A stretch of 64,000 nt of DNA from Hyphomicrobium sp. (GCA_016793445.1 JAEUME010000003.1:62001-126000), one strand, 5' to 3'. Numbered from the stretch's first letter, positions 9,648 to 19,950 are shown. A program made the numbers and translations. The notes: generated by a model not told the origin, from the letters alone.

Positions 9648-10849
9648 GCTGCCCCGCTGGCAGGTAGGCCGCGCCTCAGCGCCGCCGCGTTGAGGAAGCC
9701 GCTCACCGTCTTGAAGAAGTCGGGCTCGTCGAGCAGGAAGGCATCGTGACCCTTGTCGCTCTCGATCTCCACAAACGACACGTTGGCGGCGATCGCGTTA
9801 AGTGCGTGCACGATGGCGCGGCTTTCGCGCGTCGGATAGAGCCAATCGGACGTAAACGAGACGACGCAAAAGCGCGTCTTGGTGCCGCGGAACGCTTCGG
9901 CCAGATGGCCGCCGTATTGGGACTTCATGTCGAAGTAGTCCATGGCGCGGGTGATGTAGAGATAGCTGTTGGCGTCGAAGCGATCGACGAACGACGAGCC
10001 TTGATAGCGCAGGTAGCTCTCGATCTGGAAATCGGCATTGAACGAGAAAGTGAGCGCCGAGCGGTCCTGCAGGCTACGGCCGAACTTGCGCTGCAGCGCC
10101 TCCTCCGAAAGGTAGGTGATGTGCGCGGCCATGCGTGCGACCGCGAGACCGCGCTTTGGCACCACGTCATGGGCGTAGTAATCGCCGCCGCACCAGTCCG
10201 GATCCGCCATCACGGCCTGCCGGCCGACCTCGTGAAAGGCGATATTCTGCGAGGAGTGCCAGGCCGCAGTGGCGATCGGCATCGCGGCGAACACGCGGTC
10301 CTTGTAGCGCGCGGCCCATTCCAGCACCTGCATGCCGCCCATGGAGCCGCCAATAACCGCGAACAGGTTGTCGATGCCGAGGTGGTCGATGAGACGCGCC
10401 TGCGCATCGACCATGTCGGAAATCGTGATGACGGGAAAGTCGAGCCCGTAGGGTGTCTGCGTGCCCGGCTTGAAGGATGCTGGACCCGTGGAGCCCATGC
10501 AGCCGCCCAGGATATTGGAGCAGATGACGAAGAAGCGGTCGGTGTCGATCAGCCGCCCGGGACCGACCATGTTCTCCCACCAGCCGGGCTTGCGCGTGAC
10601 CGGATGCACGTTGGCGATATGCTGGTCCGCCGTCAGCGCGTGGCAGATGAGGACGGCGTTGGATTTTTGTGCGTTGAGCGTGCCATAGGTCTGGTAGGCG
10701 ATCTGGAAGAGCTTCAGATCAAGGCCGCAGGCAAGTTTCAAAGGCGCGTTCTCGGGAAAGCGGACAAGCTCGCTGCGCGGCTTATGCACCTCGGCATAGC
10801 GCACGCTGTCTATGGTGCTTGAACCAATCTCGGGACGAGCGGATGTCAT
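9644..10849 (-). CDS. metX: Homoserine O-acetyltransferase MetX
   Basis: 401 residues. It transfers an acetyl group from acetyl-CoA to homoserine, entering methionine synthesis by the direct sulfhydrylation route. It has an alpha/beta-hydrolase fold with the nucleophile S169 in GGSMGG. The acid is near [10 protein letters not shown] and the His is in KGHDAFLLD. Substrate selectivity between acetyl and succinyl cannot be read with certainty. It is the first gene of a metXW operon and diverges from hisC. Confidence 0.93.
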   Translation of the reverse strand: MTSARPEIGSSTIDSVRYAEVHKPRSELVRFPENAPLKLACGLDLKLFQIAYQTYGTLNAQKSNAVLICHALTADQHIANVHPVTRKPGWWENMVGPGRLIDTDRFFVICSNILGGCMGSTGPASFKPGTQTPYGLDFPVITISDMVDAQARLIDHLGIDNLFAVIGGSMGGMQVLEWAARYKDRVFAAMPIATAAWHSSQNIAFHEVGRQAVMADPDWCGGDYYAHDVVPKRGLAVARMAAHITYLSEEALQRKFGRSLQDRSALTFSFNADFQIESYLRYQGSSFVDRFDANSYLYITRAMDYFDMKSQYGGHLAEAFRGTKTRFCVVSFTSDWLYPTRESRAIVHALNAIAANVSFVEIESDKGHDAFLLDEPDFFKTVSGFLNAAALRRGLPASGAA

Positions 10850-10894
10850 GAACTTCGAGGATGTGCCTCACTGCTTTCGCCGACGTGCCGTAGC

Positions 10895-10916
10895 TAGGCT
10901 GCCGCGGCAGAAAGTC
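10895..10916 (-). promoter_or_regulatory. Possible metX promoter with palindrome
   Basis: On the minus strand TTGACT and TAGCTA are separated by 16 nt. The spacer holds a perfect 12-bp palindrome, CTGCCGCGGCAG (10899-10910), which could be an operator. I looked here for a SAM-II riboswitch, usual for alphaproteobacterial met genes, and could not recognise one. Confidence 0.25.
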
Positions 10917-11038
10917 AACTTTAATCTTTGATTTTCTAAAGGCCTACCCTATCAATCAACCCGCTTCGGGCCGGAAGTTTGCACCAGCTTGCGCAGCCCA
11001 CCAGTCCTACGCAGTCAAAAGGCACATACGAGATAACC

Positions 11039-12142
11039 ATGGCAATCGCGGGCCCACGGCCAAGACCCGGTATCGAGCAGATCGAAGCCTACGTACCCGG
11101 CGAGAGCAAGGTGCCAGGTGGGATGAAGCCGGCCAAGTTATCCTCCAACGAAACGCCGCTGGGGCCAAGCCCCAAGGCGATCGCCGCCTTCACGGCGGCT
11201 GCCGGGGAGCTGGAGCGTTATCCCGATGGTCAGGCCACGGCACTGCGCACCGCCATTGCACGCCGTTATGGGCTCGATGCCGCGCGCATCGTGTGCGGCT
11301 CGGGCTCCGACGAACTTCTCGGCCTCATAGCGCGCGCCTATCTTGGGCCGGGGGATGAAGGCCTCTACACCGAGCACGGCTTTCTTGTTTACCGCATCGC
11401 GATCCTCACCAACGGCGCAACCCCGGTCATCGCTCCGGAGAAAAATCTGACCGCCGACGTGGATGCGATCCTGGCGCGCGTCAGCGAGCGCACGCGCGTC
11501 GTGTTCCTCGCAAACCCGAACAATCCCACGGGAACCTACCTGCCCGTCGCGGAAGTCCGCCGGCTGCGCGCGGGCCTTGCGCCCAACGTCGTTCTGGTGC
11601 TGGACGCGGCCTATGCCGAGTATGTCGACCGCAACGACTACGAAGCGGGTATCGAACTCGTCGCAACGACGCCCAACACGGTGATGACGCGGACGTTCTC
11701 CAAGATCCACGGACTAGCCGCCTTGCGCATCGGATGGGCGTACTGTCCGGCGGCCATCGCCGATGCGCTCAATCGCATCCGCGGGCCTTTCAACTTGTCG
11801 GCGCCGGCCATTGCCGCAGGTGCTGCAGCCATGGAGGATGTCACGCACGCGGACGCGGCCAAGGCTCACAACGACACCTGGCTCGCCTGGGTGACGAAAG
11901 AGGTGCGCACGCTGGGACTCGATGTGACGCCGAGCGTTGCCAATTTCCTGCTTATTCATTTCCCGCAAGGCAGTGCCAAGACGGCGGCCGGCGCCGATGA
12001 GTACCTAAAATCGCAAGGCGTCATTGTGCGCAAAGTGGGGGCTTACGGCTTTCCCAACGCCCTGCGCATGACCATTGGTTCGCAGGACGATAACGAGCGC
12101 GCCGTAGCAGCACTGGCTGGATACATGGACGGGCGGGCATGA
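11039..12142 (+). CDS. hisC: Histidinol-phosphate aminotransferase
   Basis: 367 residues, a PLP-dependent fold-type I aminotransferase. The PLP Lys is K222 in [14 protein letters not shown]. Other family marks are [19 protein letters not shown] and [10 protein letters not shown]. It interconverts histidinol phosphate and imidazole-acetol phosphate. Because it overlaps a tyrA-type gene, it may also act on aromatic keto acids, as some alphaproteobacterial HisC proteins do. I chose the ATG at 11039; a TTG 60 nt upstream is less likely. Confidence 0.9.
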   Translation: MAIAGPRPRPGIEQIEAYVPGESKVPGGMKPAKLSSNETPLGPSPKAIAAFTAAAGELERYPDGQATALRTAIARRYGLDAARIVCGSGSDELLGLIARAYLGPGDEGLYTEHGFLVYRIAILTNGATPVIAPEKNLTADVDAILARVSERTRVVFLANPNNPTGTYLPVAEVRRLRAGLAPNVVLVLDAAYAEYVDRNDYEAGIELVATTPNTVMTRTFSKIHGLAALRIGWAYCPAAIADALNRIRGPFNLSAPAIAAGAAAMEDVTHADAAKAHNDTWLAWVTKEVRTLGLDVTPSVANFLLIHFPQGSAKTAAGADEYLKSQGVIVRKVGAYGFPNALRMTIGSQDDNERAVAALAGYMDGRA

Positions 12143-13083
12143 GCCAATCAGATGAGGTGATGTTTGAGCGCATCGCGCTGATCGGTGTCGGGCTCATTGG
12201 CTCATCGATCAGCCATGCGGCGCGCCGGGCCAATCTTGCCAGCGACATCGTCGGCTCGTCGGCGACCCCCGCCACGCGCGAGAAGGCTGAGGCCTTGGGC
12301 CTCGTCTCAAAGGCATTCGAGCGCGCGGCGGATGCCGTGAAGGATGCGGATCTCGTCGTTCTCTGCACGCCTGTGGGTGTGCTTGGGAAAGTTGCAGAAG
12401 AGATCGGCCCGCACTTGAAGCCGGGCACCATCGTCACGGATGTCGGCTCGGTCAAGGCGGCGGTGGTGCGTGATGTCGCCCCGCACATGCCTGAGGGCGT
12501 ACACTTCATCCCGGGGCACCCGATCGCTGGCACCGAGCAGTCCGGCCCAGAGGCCGGCTTCGCGGAGCTGTTCGATGGGCGCTGGTGCATCCTGACGCCC
12601 GATGCCGTCACTGACCGCATGGCGCTGGCGAAGCTCGAGACGTTCTGGCAGCGGCTCGGCTCGAAGGTCGAACTGATGAGTCCCGAGCATCATGACCTCG
12701 TGCTCGCCATCACCTCGCACGTGCCCCATCTCATCGCGTTCAACATCGTCAATACGGCGGCGCATCTGGCGCGCGTGACCGACACCGAGGTCATCAAGTT
12801 CTCCGCCGGCGGCTTTCGTGACTTCACGCGCATCGCGGCATCAGATCCCGTCATGTGGCGCGACGTGTTCCTCAATAACAAGGAGGCCGTGTTGGAGATG
12901 CTCGGCCGCTTCTCGGAGGATCTGACCGCCCTCCAGCGCGCCATCCGCTATGGCGACGGCGAAACGCTGGAGCGGCTCTTTGCCGAGGCGCGCAGTATCC
13001 GCCGTGGTATCATCCAGGCTGGCCAAGATACGGCGACGCCCGATTTCGGCCGCCGCCCGTCAGGTTCAGGTACGCAAAGCTAG
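12139..13083 (+). CDS. tyrA: Prephenate/arogenate dehydrogenase
   Basis: 314 residues. It oxidatively decarboxylates prephenate or arogenate on the way to tyrosine. The N-terminal Rossmann motif is [13 protein letters not shown], followed by [17 protein letters not shown] and the conserved [13 protein letters not shown]. The helical C-terminal domain contains the catalytic-region SHVPHLIAF. No ACT regulatory domain is present. Its ATG overlaps the hisC stop (ATGA), implying coupled translation. Confidence 0.9.
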   Translation: MSQSDEVMFERIALIGVGLIGSSISHAARRANLASDIVGSSATPATREKAEALGLVSKAFERAADAVKDADLVVLCTPVGVLGKVAEEIGPHLKPGTIVTDVGSVKAAVVRDVAPHMPEGVHFIPGHPIAGTEQSGPEAGFAELFDGRWCILTPDAVTDRMALAKLETFWQRLGSKVELMSPEHHDLVLAITSHVPHLIAFNIVNTAAHLARVTDTEVIKFSAGGFRDFTRIAASDPVMWRDVFLNNKEAVLEMLGRFSEDLTALQRAIRYGDGETLERLFAEARSIRRGIIQAGQDTATPDFGRRPSGSGTQS

Positions 13084-13097
13084 CAGGGCTGCACATA

Positions 13098-13766
13098 ATG
13101 GGCGAGAGCGCGCCCGGACTTTGGGTTTTCGCCTACGGCTCGCTCATGTGGCGGCCCGACTTTCCCTTTGCCGAAGCGCATCCGGCGCGGCTCGATGGCT
13201 GGCATCGTGCCTTCTGCATCGTCTCGCGTCATTACCGTGGCACCGACGAGCGGCCGGGCCTCGTGCTGGGTCTGGACCGTGGCGGCTCATGTCATGGCCG
13301 CGTGTTCAAGGTTGGCGCCGCTGATGCCGATACGGTGTTGCACTATCTTCGCCGGCGCGAGCAGATCAGCGGCGTCTATCGCGAGGCCCACGTCAACGTG
13401 CGGCTCCTGTCTGAGCCCCACCGGCAGGAAACGGCGCTGACCTTTCTCGCCGAGCGCGCCCATCCTAGTTATGTGCGCGGACTGTCGCTACGCCAGCAGG
13501 CCAACATTCTGGCGGCGGCGGCAGGCAAGACGGGAACCAATCTGCATTATCTCGTCTCCACCTTGCACGAGTTGCGCTCCTTCGGCATTCGCGAGCCAGA
13601 ACTGGAGCGCATCCTGGTGACGCTGGGACCGGTGCGGGCGCGCACCCAAGCTGGAACGGCGCGCGCCATGCTGAGCCGCAAGGACTTCGAGGATTGGCCG
13701 CGAAAGCCGGTGCTTCGATTGGCCGACGTCAAGCGCTTCACGTTTCGCGCGCACCTTGGCGCGTGA
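13098..13766 (+). CDS. Gamma-glutamylcyclotransferase (ChaC-like)
   Basis: 222 residues with the ChaC glycine motif VFAYGSLMW near residues 10-18 and conserved SRHYRGT, RPGLVLGLDRGG and GVYREAHV. ChaC enzymes cleave glutathione to 5-oxoproline and Cys-Gly. It starts 14 nt after tyrA and may be co-transcribed with it. It faces a convergent hypothetical gene, with a hairpin between them. Confidence 0.88.
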   Translation: MGESAPGLWVFAYGSLMWRPDFPFAEAHPARLDGWHRAFCIVSRHYRGTDERPGLVLGLDRGGSCHGRVFKVGAADADTVLHYLRRREQISGVYREAHVNVRLLSEPHRQETALTFLAERAHPSYVRGLSLRQQANILAAAAGKTGTNLHYLVSTLHELRSFGIREPELERILVTLGPVRARTQAGTARAMLSRKDFEDWPRKPVLRLADVKRFTFRAHLGA

Positions 13767-13778
13767 GCAAACGCAAGA

Positions 13779-13808
13779 CCCGCACGGCAGCTTGGGCTGC
13801 CCTGCGGG
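13779..13808. terminator. Hairpin between convergent genes
   Basis: CCCGCA-c-GGCAGC pairs with GCTGCC-c-TGCGGG around a 4-nt loop. It lies between the convergent ChaC-like and hypothetical genes. There is no T run, so its strength as an intrinsic terminator is uncertain. Confidence 0.4.
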
Positions 13809-13835
13809 CGTGGAGCGATAGCGGGAGGTCTGCGA

Positions 13836-14261
13836 TCAGGTTGCGTGCGCGGCGAACTGCGCAGTGCGCAGATCGACCTCGACGGCCTTGCTCTCGTGCG
13901 CGCTTGAGGCGAGCAGATGAATATGTACCTCGTCGGCGCCGAGGGCTGCTCCGCGCTGGCGGATCTCGGCGAGGTTGAGGCTGGTAGAGTCCGCCGTCAC
14001 GCGGCCGATGGCAAGAACCGCGCGCTTGGCGTGGCCGTCCTTGCGCACCAGCACATAATTCGCCATGCCGACAGGCGGGCAATCGAACAGGCTGTAGACG
14101 GTGTGGACGTAACGCTTGCCCGTCGCTCCGGTCCAGAAGTGGAAACGGGTAGGGGCATCAAAATTACCGGCGGACCGCGTAACGGCGGCCAAATCAACGC
14201 CGGAAATTGCAAATGACTTGCGGGCGCGGAAATCCGCCAACTGAATTACTTCGGCACTCAT
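13836..14261 (-). CDS. Conserved hypothetical protein
   Basis: 141 residues. The core FHFWTGATGKRYVHTVYSL, then YVLVRKDGHAKRAVLAIGRV and LNLAEIRQRGAALGADEVH, is a pattern I associate with uncharacterised Rhizobiales proteins. The last part suggests a small alpha/beta domain ending in a conserved His-rich segment (EVHIHLL). No signal peptide or membrane segment is seen. Start chosen at MSAEVIQLADF; an upstream extension of 31 residues is unlikely. Function unknown. Confidence 0.7.
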   Translation of the reverse strand: MSAEVIQLADFRARKSFAISGVDLAAVTRSAGNFDAPTRFHFWTGATGKRYVHTVYSLFDCPPVGMANYVLVRKDGHAKRAVLAIGRVTADSTSLNLAEIRQRGAALGADEVHIHLLASSAHESKAVEVDLRTAQFAAHAT

Positions 14262-14612
14262 ACTCGAACATCCCAAGATCGGCTCTTCATGGCCGTACGC
14301 CACCCTTACGTACGACCCAGCTTTACCCGCGAGCGATGAACGATTTGGGAGCATTGAAGCGCAAATTTGTCTTCGAAGCTCTGTTTCTCACTCTTGGTCA
14401 AAAAACTGTTGAAGGCTGCCTCCCCCGGCAACGTTCTGAGCACAACACAACACGGAGGACGGGGCGAATGTAAAGACGGGTTAGGAAATAACCTCCCTGT
14501 CTGCAGCGATTCGGCCACAGTGCCAGCGCGCCGGGGAGACACCGGGGGCATGCCGCTTTTCACTTCGCGCTTCTGCCGTTGCCATCGCAACCAAATCGCG
14601 CAAGGGAACGGG
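14262..14612. other. Intergenic region between nrdJ and the hypothetical gene
   Basis: 351 bp with no gene that I can support. Reading frames here lack a ribosome-binding site and recognisable sequence. It must carry the promoter of the hypothetical gene. No clear terminator for nrdJ was found. Confidence 0.4.
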
Positions 14613-17120
14613 CTAGCCGCAATGCGAGTAATGGCAGCTCATGCAAGTCCAGCAGCCCTCGATCCGCTGCAGGCTGCGTACACCGCAGCGTGGGCATACG
14701 CGGGCAAAGACGCCCGCGCCCGCACCCGAGAGCGCCTGCGCGTCAGGGCTTGGATCGGCGCTCGGTCCGCTGGCTCCGCCATGTGCGGCAGGCTCAGTTC
14801 GAGGATTGGCCGCCAGCGCACGCGGCGCATTCTCCTGTTCGGGATCCGCAGCACCTTCCGGCACGAGGAAGCCAATGCGGATCATGTGCTCCTCGATGAC
14901 GTCACCGATGGCAGCCAGCAGGCTTGGCACATAGCGTCCGCCCATCCAGCGGCCGCCCTCGGGATCGAACACAGCCTTCAGCTCTTCGGCCACGAAGGAG
15001 ACATCGCCGCCGCGCCGGAACACGGCGCTGATCATGCGCGTCAGTGCCACCGTCCAGGCATAGTGCTCGAGGTTCTTGGTGTTGATGAAGATTTCAAACG
15101 GCCGCCGCCGTCCGTCGCGCACGATGTCGTTGATGGTGACATAGAGCGCGTGCGGGCTCGCCGGCCATTTGATCTTGTAGGTAACGCCCTCAAGGGCCTC
15201 GTCGCGCTCGAGCGGCTTGCTGAGATAGACCACATCGCCGGCATTTGCGCCCAATGCGGGATCGCGTGGCGCTCCAGCCGCGTCTGCCAGCGTGCGCGCT
15301 GCCACAGGCACAACGGATTTCGTCGATGCGGACGCCGCTTCGAGGGCTAGAGCCTTATCGGGTGACGTGTTTGGGCCATTGGCCGCGGATGCGGGTTGCG
15401 AAGGCACCAGCACCGCGCCCGTGACGGCGTTGGGCCGGTACGTGGTGCAGCCTTTCAGCCCTTGCGCATAGGCGTGCAGGTAGATGTCGCGGAACGCCTC
15501 GAAGGATATATCCTCCGGACAATTGATGGTTTTGGAGATGGCGCTGTCAACGAAGGGCTGCAGGGCGGCCTGCATGGCGAGATGCGCGGCCGCAGACAGC
15601 TCGCCCGCGCGCACGAAAGCATCCGGCAAGGCGCCTCCCGGATGGTGTGCGCGATAGCGCGCATAAGCGAAGTCCTCTACCGTCTCCTCGACGCGCGCAG
15701 CGTCGTGAAGCACGCGGCGGCGGTAGGCGAAATCGAACACAGGCTCGATGCCGCTCGACACATTGCCCGCAAGCAGCGAAATCGTGCCGGTGGGCGCGAT
15801 GGACGTCAGGCAGCCGTTGCGGATGCCGTGCTTGGCGATGAGCGCGCGCACATCGGGCTCAAGGCGCGTGACGTTGGGGCGTTCAAGAAACGCCTGCGCG
15901 TCATAGAGCGCAAACGACCCTTTTTCTGCCGCGAGCAGCGCGCTGGCCCGGTAAGCTGCGTTTTGAATGGCCGACATCCAGCGACTCGCCTGCGCGCGTG
16001 CGTCCTCGCTGCCATAGTGCAGGCCGCAAAAAATCAGCGCGTCCGCAAGCCCGGTAATGCCAAGCCCGATGCGCCGCTTTGCGCGTGCCTCCTCGGCCTG
16101 GGCTTTCAGCGGATAACGCGAAATGTCGATCACGTTGTCGAGGAAGCGTACCGCACTGGCAACGCGGCTCTCCAACAACGCCATATCGAGCGCGGCTTTG
16201 TCCGTGAACGGCTCGCGCACCAGGGCCGCCAGGTTGATGGAGCCCAGCAGGCACGCGCCGAACGGCGGTAACGGCTGCTCGCCGCACGGATTGGTCGCAG
16301 ATATGGTCTCGCAGTAGGCGAGATTATTTTGCGCGTTGATCCGATCGATGAAGATGACGCCCGGCTCGGCATAGTCGTAGGTGGCGCGCATCAGCTTTTC
16401 CCAGAGCCCGCGCGCAGACACCGTCTTGTAGACCTTGCCGGCGAAGACGAGATCCCACGGCTTGCCGTCGCGCACCGCTGCCATGAAGGCGTCGGTCACC
16501 AGTACCGACAGATTGAAGTTCCGCAAGCGGGCGGGGTCGGATTTGGCGGCAATGAAATCCTCGATATCGGGATGATCACAGCGCAGTGTCGCCATCATCG
16601 CGCCGCGACGCTGGCCGGCCGACATGATCGTGCGGCACATCGCGTCCCATACGTCCATGAAGCTGACGGGGCCGGAGGCATCCGCGCCGATGCTCCTGAC
16701 CAGAGCACCCTTGGGCCGCAGCGTCGAGAAATCGTGCCCGATGCCGCCGCCTGCCTGCATCGTGAGCGCGGCTTGTTTCACGTTCTCGAAGATGTCGCTG
16801 AGGTCGTCGTCGATGCGTCCCAGCACGAAGCAGTTGAACAGCGTGACATTGCGGCCCGTGCCCGCGCCGGCCAGGATGCGGCCTGCCGGCAGGAATCCGA
16901 AGTCCGCAAAGGCGTCATGGAACGTCCGGGCCCACTTTTCCTGAGCCCGCTTACCGCCCTTCTCGACGGATGCCGCCGCGCGGGCCACGCGCCAGAAGGT
17001 ATCGTCCAGCGTCGCGTCACCAGCCTGCTCCGCTGCGCCCGAGAAGCGGTACTTACGCGTCCAGATCTCGCGCGAAATCGGCGCGGAAAACTGAGGCTGA
17101 GTTGGGTTCGAGGTGGGCAT
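14613..17120 (-). CDS. nrdJ: Adenosylcobalamin-dependent (class II) ribonucleotide reductase
   Basis: 835 residues. It reduces ribonucleotides to deoxyribonucleotides with a B12-derived radical, independent of oxygen. Motifs include GFLPAGRILAGAG, NCFVLGRIDDDL, MQAGGGIGHDFS, the active-site loop NPCGEQPLPPFGACLLGSIN and APTGTISLLAGN. The C-terminus has a zinc-ribbon-like Cys cluster (VCPRCG, CWTCMSC). Length matches family members of 800-1200 residues without an added domain. It follows plsC by about 80 bp and may share its transcript or use its own promoter. Confidence 0.93.
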   Translation of the reverse strand: MPTSNPTQPQFSAPISREIWTRKYRFSGAAEQAGDATLDDTFWRVARAAASVEKGGKRAQEKWARTFHDAFADFGFLPAGRILAGAGTGRNVTLFNCFVLGRIDDDLSDIFENVKQAALTMQAGGGIGHDFSTLRPKGALVRSIGADASGPVSFMDVWDAMCRTIMSAGQRRGAMMATLRCDHPDIEDFIAAKSDPARLRNFNLSVLVTDAFMAAVRDGKPWDLVFAGKVYKTVSARGLWEKLMRATYDYAEPGVIFIDRINAQNNLAYCETISATNPCGEQPLPPFGACLLGSINLAALVREPFTDKAALDMALLESRVASAVRFLDNVIDISRYPLKAQAEEARAKRRIGLGITGLADALIFCGLHYGSEDARAQASRWMSAIQNAAYRASALLAAEKGSFALYDAQAFLERPNVTRLEPDVRALIAKHGIRNGCLTSIAPTGTISLLAGNVSSGIEPVFDFAYRRRVLHDAARVEETVEDFAYARYRAHHPGGALPDAFVRAGELSAAAHLAMQAALQPFVDSAISKTINCPEDISFEAFRDIYLHAYAQGLKGCTTYRPNAVTGAVLVPSQPASAANGPNTSPDKALALEAASASTKSVVPVAARTLADAAGAPRDPALGANAGDVVYLSKPLERDEALEGVTYKIKWPASPHALYVTINDIVRDGRRRPFEIFINTKNLEHYAWTVALTRMISAVFRRGGDVSFVAEELKAVFDPEGGRWMGGRYVPSLLAAIGDVIEEHMIRIGFLVPEGAADPEQENAPRALAANPRTEPAAHGGASGPSADPSPDAQALSGAGAGVFARVCPRCGVRSLQRIEGCWTCMSCHYSHCG

Positions 17121-17143
17121 AATCCCTCACGCGGCAGACACAC

Positions 17144-17159
17144 CCACAATATAGGAGGT
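17144..17159. promoter_or_regulatory. Possible NrdR box upstream of nrdJ
   Basis: The minus strand reads ACCTCCTATATTGTGG, matching about 11 of 16 positions of the NrdR box as I remember it, with the right half best conserved. NrdR boxes precede ribonucleotide reductase operons. They normally occur in pairs and I see no good second copy at the expected spacing. Confidence 0.22.
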
Positions 17160-17198
17160 ACCGGTCCTCCCTGCAACAAAAATAGAACAAACTAAGAA

Positions 17199-18017
17199 CT
17201 AATTTTGTGGTGACGCGGGAGAATGCGGGATGGGTGGAGGATTGGGCGCGCACGCGGCTTCTTCGATCAGCCTGGCGGAGGCGGCCTCAAGGCGAGCCTC
17301 GATCTCTTCGCGGAATTGCCTGCGCGGCATTCCCGCAGGTATCGGCGTGAGGAACTCGACGACGATGGTGCCGGGGTAGCGCATGTTTGAGCGGCGCGGC
17401 CAGAACAGCCCCGAGTTCAGCGCTAGGGGTACGGTAGGCAACTGAAGTCCCTCATAGAGCGCCACGTACCCAGGCTTGTAGTCGGGCGGTGCGCCCGGCG
17501 CCGTGCGGGTGCCTTCTGGAAAGATCAGAATGTGACGGCCTGCGGCGGCGCGATCCTTGGCATCGTTCAACATGGTTTTGAGCGCTGCCGCGGCTCTGTC
17601 GCGCTTGACCAGGATGTGCTCGAACTTGAGGCAAAACCAGCCGTAGAACGGGATGTACTTGAGTTCGTCCTTGAGCACGACCGCCGGGTCGTGCAGCAGC
17701 GGGATCAGCGCGAAGGTGTCCCACATCGACTGGTGCTTGGAAACGACGAGGCAGGGGCCTTTGGGCAGGTTCTCGCGGCCGCGCACTTCAAGCTTTGTTC
17801 CACAGATGAGCGCGAGCAGCCAAGTGCAGGTGCGCGCATGAAGCTCCAGCCCCTTCATCGCCCAGGAACGCGGCGCAAGCAGCAGCCACGAGCCCAGCAC
17901 CAGGAAGAGCGCGGTTACGATATAATAGACGATCGCGAAAATCGTCGAGCGCACAACGACGCTTGCGCTCGCGCGGGGCCGCCCGGCGTTTGCATCTGCG
18001 TCCGTGTGGTCAGCCAT
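17199..18017 (-). CDS. plsC: 1-acyl-sn-glycerol-3-phosphate acyltransferase
   Basis: About 272 residues. It acylates lysophosphatidic acid to phosphatidic acid at the inner membrane. The catalytic HX4D motif is KHQSMWDTF and the second motif is FPEGTRTAPG. A hydrophobic N-terminal helix (AIVYYIVTALFLVLGSWLLL) anchors it. I chose the ATG at 18017, which overlaps the stop of the upstream YdcF-like gene by 8 nt and indicates coupling. An ATG 24 nt upstream is possible. Confidence 0.9.
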   Translation of the reverse strand: MADHTDADANAGRPRASASVVVRSTIFAIVYYIVTALFLVLGSWLLLAPRSWAMKGLELHARTCTWLLALICGTKLEVRGRENLPKGPCLVVSKHQSMWDTFALIPLLHDPAVVLKDELKYIPFYGWFCLKFEHILVKRDRAAAALKTMLNDAKDRAAAGRHILIFPEGTRTAPGAPPDYKPGYVALYEGLQLPTVPLALNSGLFWPRRSNMRYPGTIVVEFLTPIPAGMPRRQFREEIEARLEAASARLIEEAACAPNPPPIPHSPASPQN

Positions 18018-18720
18018 CGCGCCGGTCCGGGAATTGCACATCGGTGGGCTGCAGGGCGACCGAATGCGGCTGGCCCCATCCCATCACCCGCTGTGTCGCA
18101 AGCCGGGCAGCCGCCGGCAGATACTTGAGATACTCCGACAAGAGATAGCGCGTCGTGCGCACGCTCAGCCACCAGCCGGACTCCGGGAAGTCCTTTGGTG
18201 TCACCGTGTGGGCGATCAGCTCCGCATTGGGCATCGCCAGCGCCAGCTCTGCGAGCGCACGCGGCATATGATAGCTCGAAGTCACGATAATCAGCTTGTG
18301 GTAATTGTTGGCGTTCGCCCATGTGCGGGTTTCATCCGCATTGCCCACCGTATCGAGTGCCTCGTATCCAAGGTCCACGCAGCAGGTGAAGCTCTTGTGG
18401 TCGAGCCCGGACAGCCGTTCGATATCATGCTTGGTCGTAATGCGATTGACGCCGGAGATTAGCAGGCGTTTCCCGTGACCTTGTTTGAGCAGCTCAGCGC
18501 CGGCAGAAATGCGTGCAGCGGCGCCCGTCAGGACCACGATGCCATCCGCGCCGGCCGTGGACGGCGCAGGCGCTTGCTCACGCATGACGGAGGTGGCGAA
18601 CAGCATGAAGCCGAACACCAGCGCACAGGCCGCGCAGGCAGCCACGATCACGATGCTTCGCCCGATGCGGCGCAGCATGCTCGTTCCGCCTCCGTGTCCG
18701 ATGACCTGATCCGCCTGCAT
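18010..18720 (-). CDS. YdcF family (DUF218) membrane protein
   Basis: About 236 residues. After an N-terminal membrane helix (SIVIVAACAACALVFGFML) comes a DUF218 domain: ADGIVVLTGAAARI, KRLLISGVNR, ADETRTWA and IIVTSSYHMPRA. Members are linked to envelope and lipid-carrier processes, but the reaction is unknown. Start chosen at 18720 because AAGGAGG lies just upstream. It lies downstream of ftsEX and upstream of plsC, a common alphaproteobacterial order. Confidence 0.88.
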   Translation of the reverse strand: MQADQVIGHGGGTSMLRRIGRSIVIVAACAACALVFGFMLFATSVMREQAPAPSTAGADGIVVLTGAAARISAGAELLKQGHGKRLLISGVNRITTKHDIERLSGLDHKSFTCCVDLGYEALDTVGNADETRTWANANNYHKLIIVTSSYHMPRALAELALAMPNAELIAHTVTPKDFPESGWWLSVRTTRYLLSEYLKYLPAAARLATQRVMGWGQPHSVALQPTDVQFPDRRDG

Positions 18721-18828
18721 GCGCCCTCCTTCCCGAGGGCTGTAGTTGAGTTGCCTGAAAAAACTAGAAACTTGTCTAAGTGGACTCAATAACGCATTGG
18801 TTATTAAACACAACTTTGGCGATATTCG

Positions 18829-19950
18829 TCAGTGCTGTCCATTCAGGATGCGAAACACGCCGACGCGGGACGTTATCATGCACAGACCGGCGATGATAAC
18901 CACGACGAGGCCGAGCAGCGCATAGCCCGCGGGGTCCAGCGAGCCGGTGCCGATGAGGCGCTGCATTTCAACGGCGCTCACGGCGCCGCCGCCCAGCATC
19001 TCCATGATGGCCGGCATGGTCAGGAACACCGCCATGGCCGCCACAGCGCCGACGATGCCGGCCTTGATGCCAAGTCGCAGGAAGTGCTTCTCGAACTCAC
19101 GCGCAATGAATTTGTCCGTCGCGCCGACGAAATGCAGCACCTCCACGATATCGCGGTTGGAGGCCATGGCGCTCTTGGTCGCCGAGACGATCACGGCGGT
19201 CGTCGCGGCGGCGACGAGCAGGAAGATGGCGATGCCGCCAAGCGCGAATGATCCGGTGACGGCGCGGATCTGTTGTTGCCAGCGGCGGTGATCGTCGAGA
19301 GAGACGCCTTTGAAATCGCGTTGCAACGCCGCGCCCACCTCCGACAGATCGGGCGGGTCATAGCGGTCCACCTCGACAGCGATAAGGCGCGGAACGGGTA
19401 ACGCCTTGAGCGCTTCGGTCGAGCCGAGCCACGGCTCCAGCAAGCTCGCCGACTCCTCTAGGCTGAGCGGACGGGCCGCGCGGATGCCGCGCTGGCTTTG
19501 CAGGAAGCTGACGACATTAAGCAGCGTCTTCTCGGCGTCGCCGCTTTCGACCGGCTCGACCTGCACTGTGACTTCGCTGGCAATGTCCTTCAGCCACGCA
19601 TCGGCCGATTGCTTGATCATCCAGACGGCGCCAGCGGTGAGGCAGGCGAGGAAGCACATAATGGCGATCACGAGCGTCAATGAGCGGCCCGTCACCGATC
19701 CGGGTGGTACGACGGGACCGCTGGATTTCGGCTTTTTGCCGCGTTCCTTGGCCTCGCGCGCGGGCGCGTACATGTCACGCGCATAGTCCTCGCTCGCGCC
19801 ATAGTCGGGCGCCGTCTCGACGCTGAGCGTTGCTTGCGTGCGCACCGCACTGGTCGGCGGGCCGGTCAGGGGATCGCCGTAGCTTGGCATGTCCGCAACG
19901 CTGGTTGGCGGCGTGGGGCGCCCGGAGAAGCGGTCATATGATCCGGACAT
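18829..19950 (-). CDS. ftsX: Cell division protein FtsX
   Basis: 373 residues. FtsX is the membrane part of the FtsEX ABC-type complex that controls peptidoglycan hydrolases at the septum. A long Pro/Ser-rich cytoplasmic N-terminus (about 90 residues) precedes four membrane segments: near VIAIMCFLACLTAGAVWM, GIAIFLLVAAATTAVIV, AGIVGAVAAMAVFL and ALLGLVVVIIAGLCMI. A periplasmic loop lies between the first two. Its start overlaps the ftsE stop. Confidence 0.92.
   Translation of the reverse strand: MSGSYDRFSGRPTPPTSVADMPSYGDPLTGPPTSAVRTQATLSVETAPDYGASEDYARDMYAPAREAKERGKKPKSSGPVVPPGSVTGRSLTLVIAIMCFLACLTAGAVWMIKQSADAWLKDIASEVTVQVEPVESGDAEKTLLNVVSFLQSQRGIRAARPLSLEESASLLEPWLGSTEALKALPVPRLIAVEVDRYDPPDLSEVGAALQRDFKGVSLDDHRRWQQQIRAVTGSFALGGIAIFLLVAAATTAVIVSATKSAMASNRDIVEVLHFVGATDKFIAREFEKHFLRLGIKAGIVGAVAAMAVFLTMPAIMEMLGGGAVSAVEMQRLIGTGSLDPAGYALLGLVVVIIAGLCMITSRVGVFRILNGQH

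Noticed and set aside
10850..10980. SAM-II riboswitch before metX
   Set aside because: Expected in this group, but the conserved GTGATTTG and GCTAAA-type pseudoknot segments are not found.
14306..14590. Minus-strand frame of 94 codons between nrdJ and the hypothetical gene
   Set aside because: No ribosome-binding site, atypical composition and no recognisable protein pattern.
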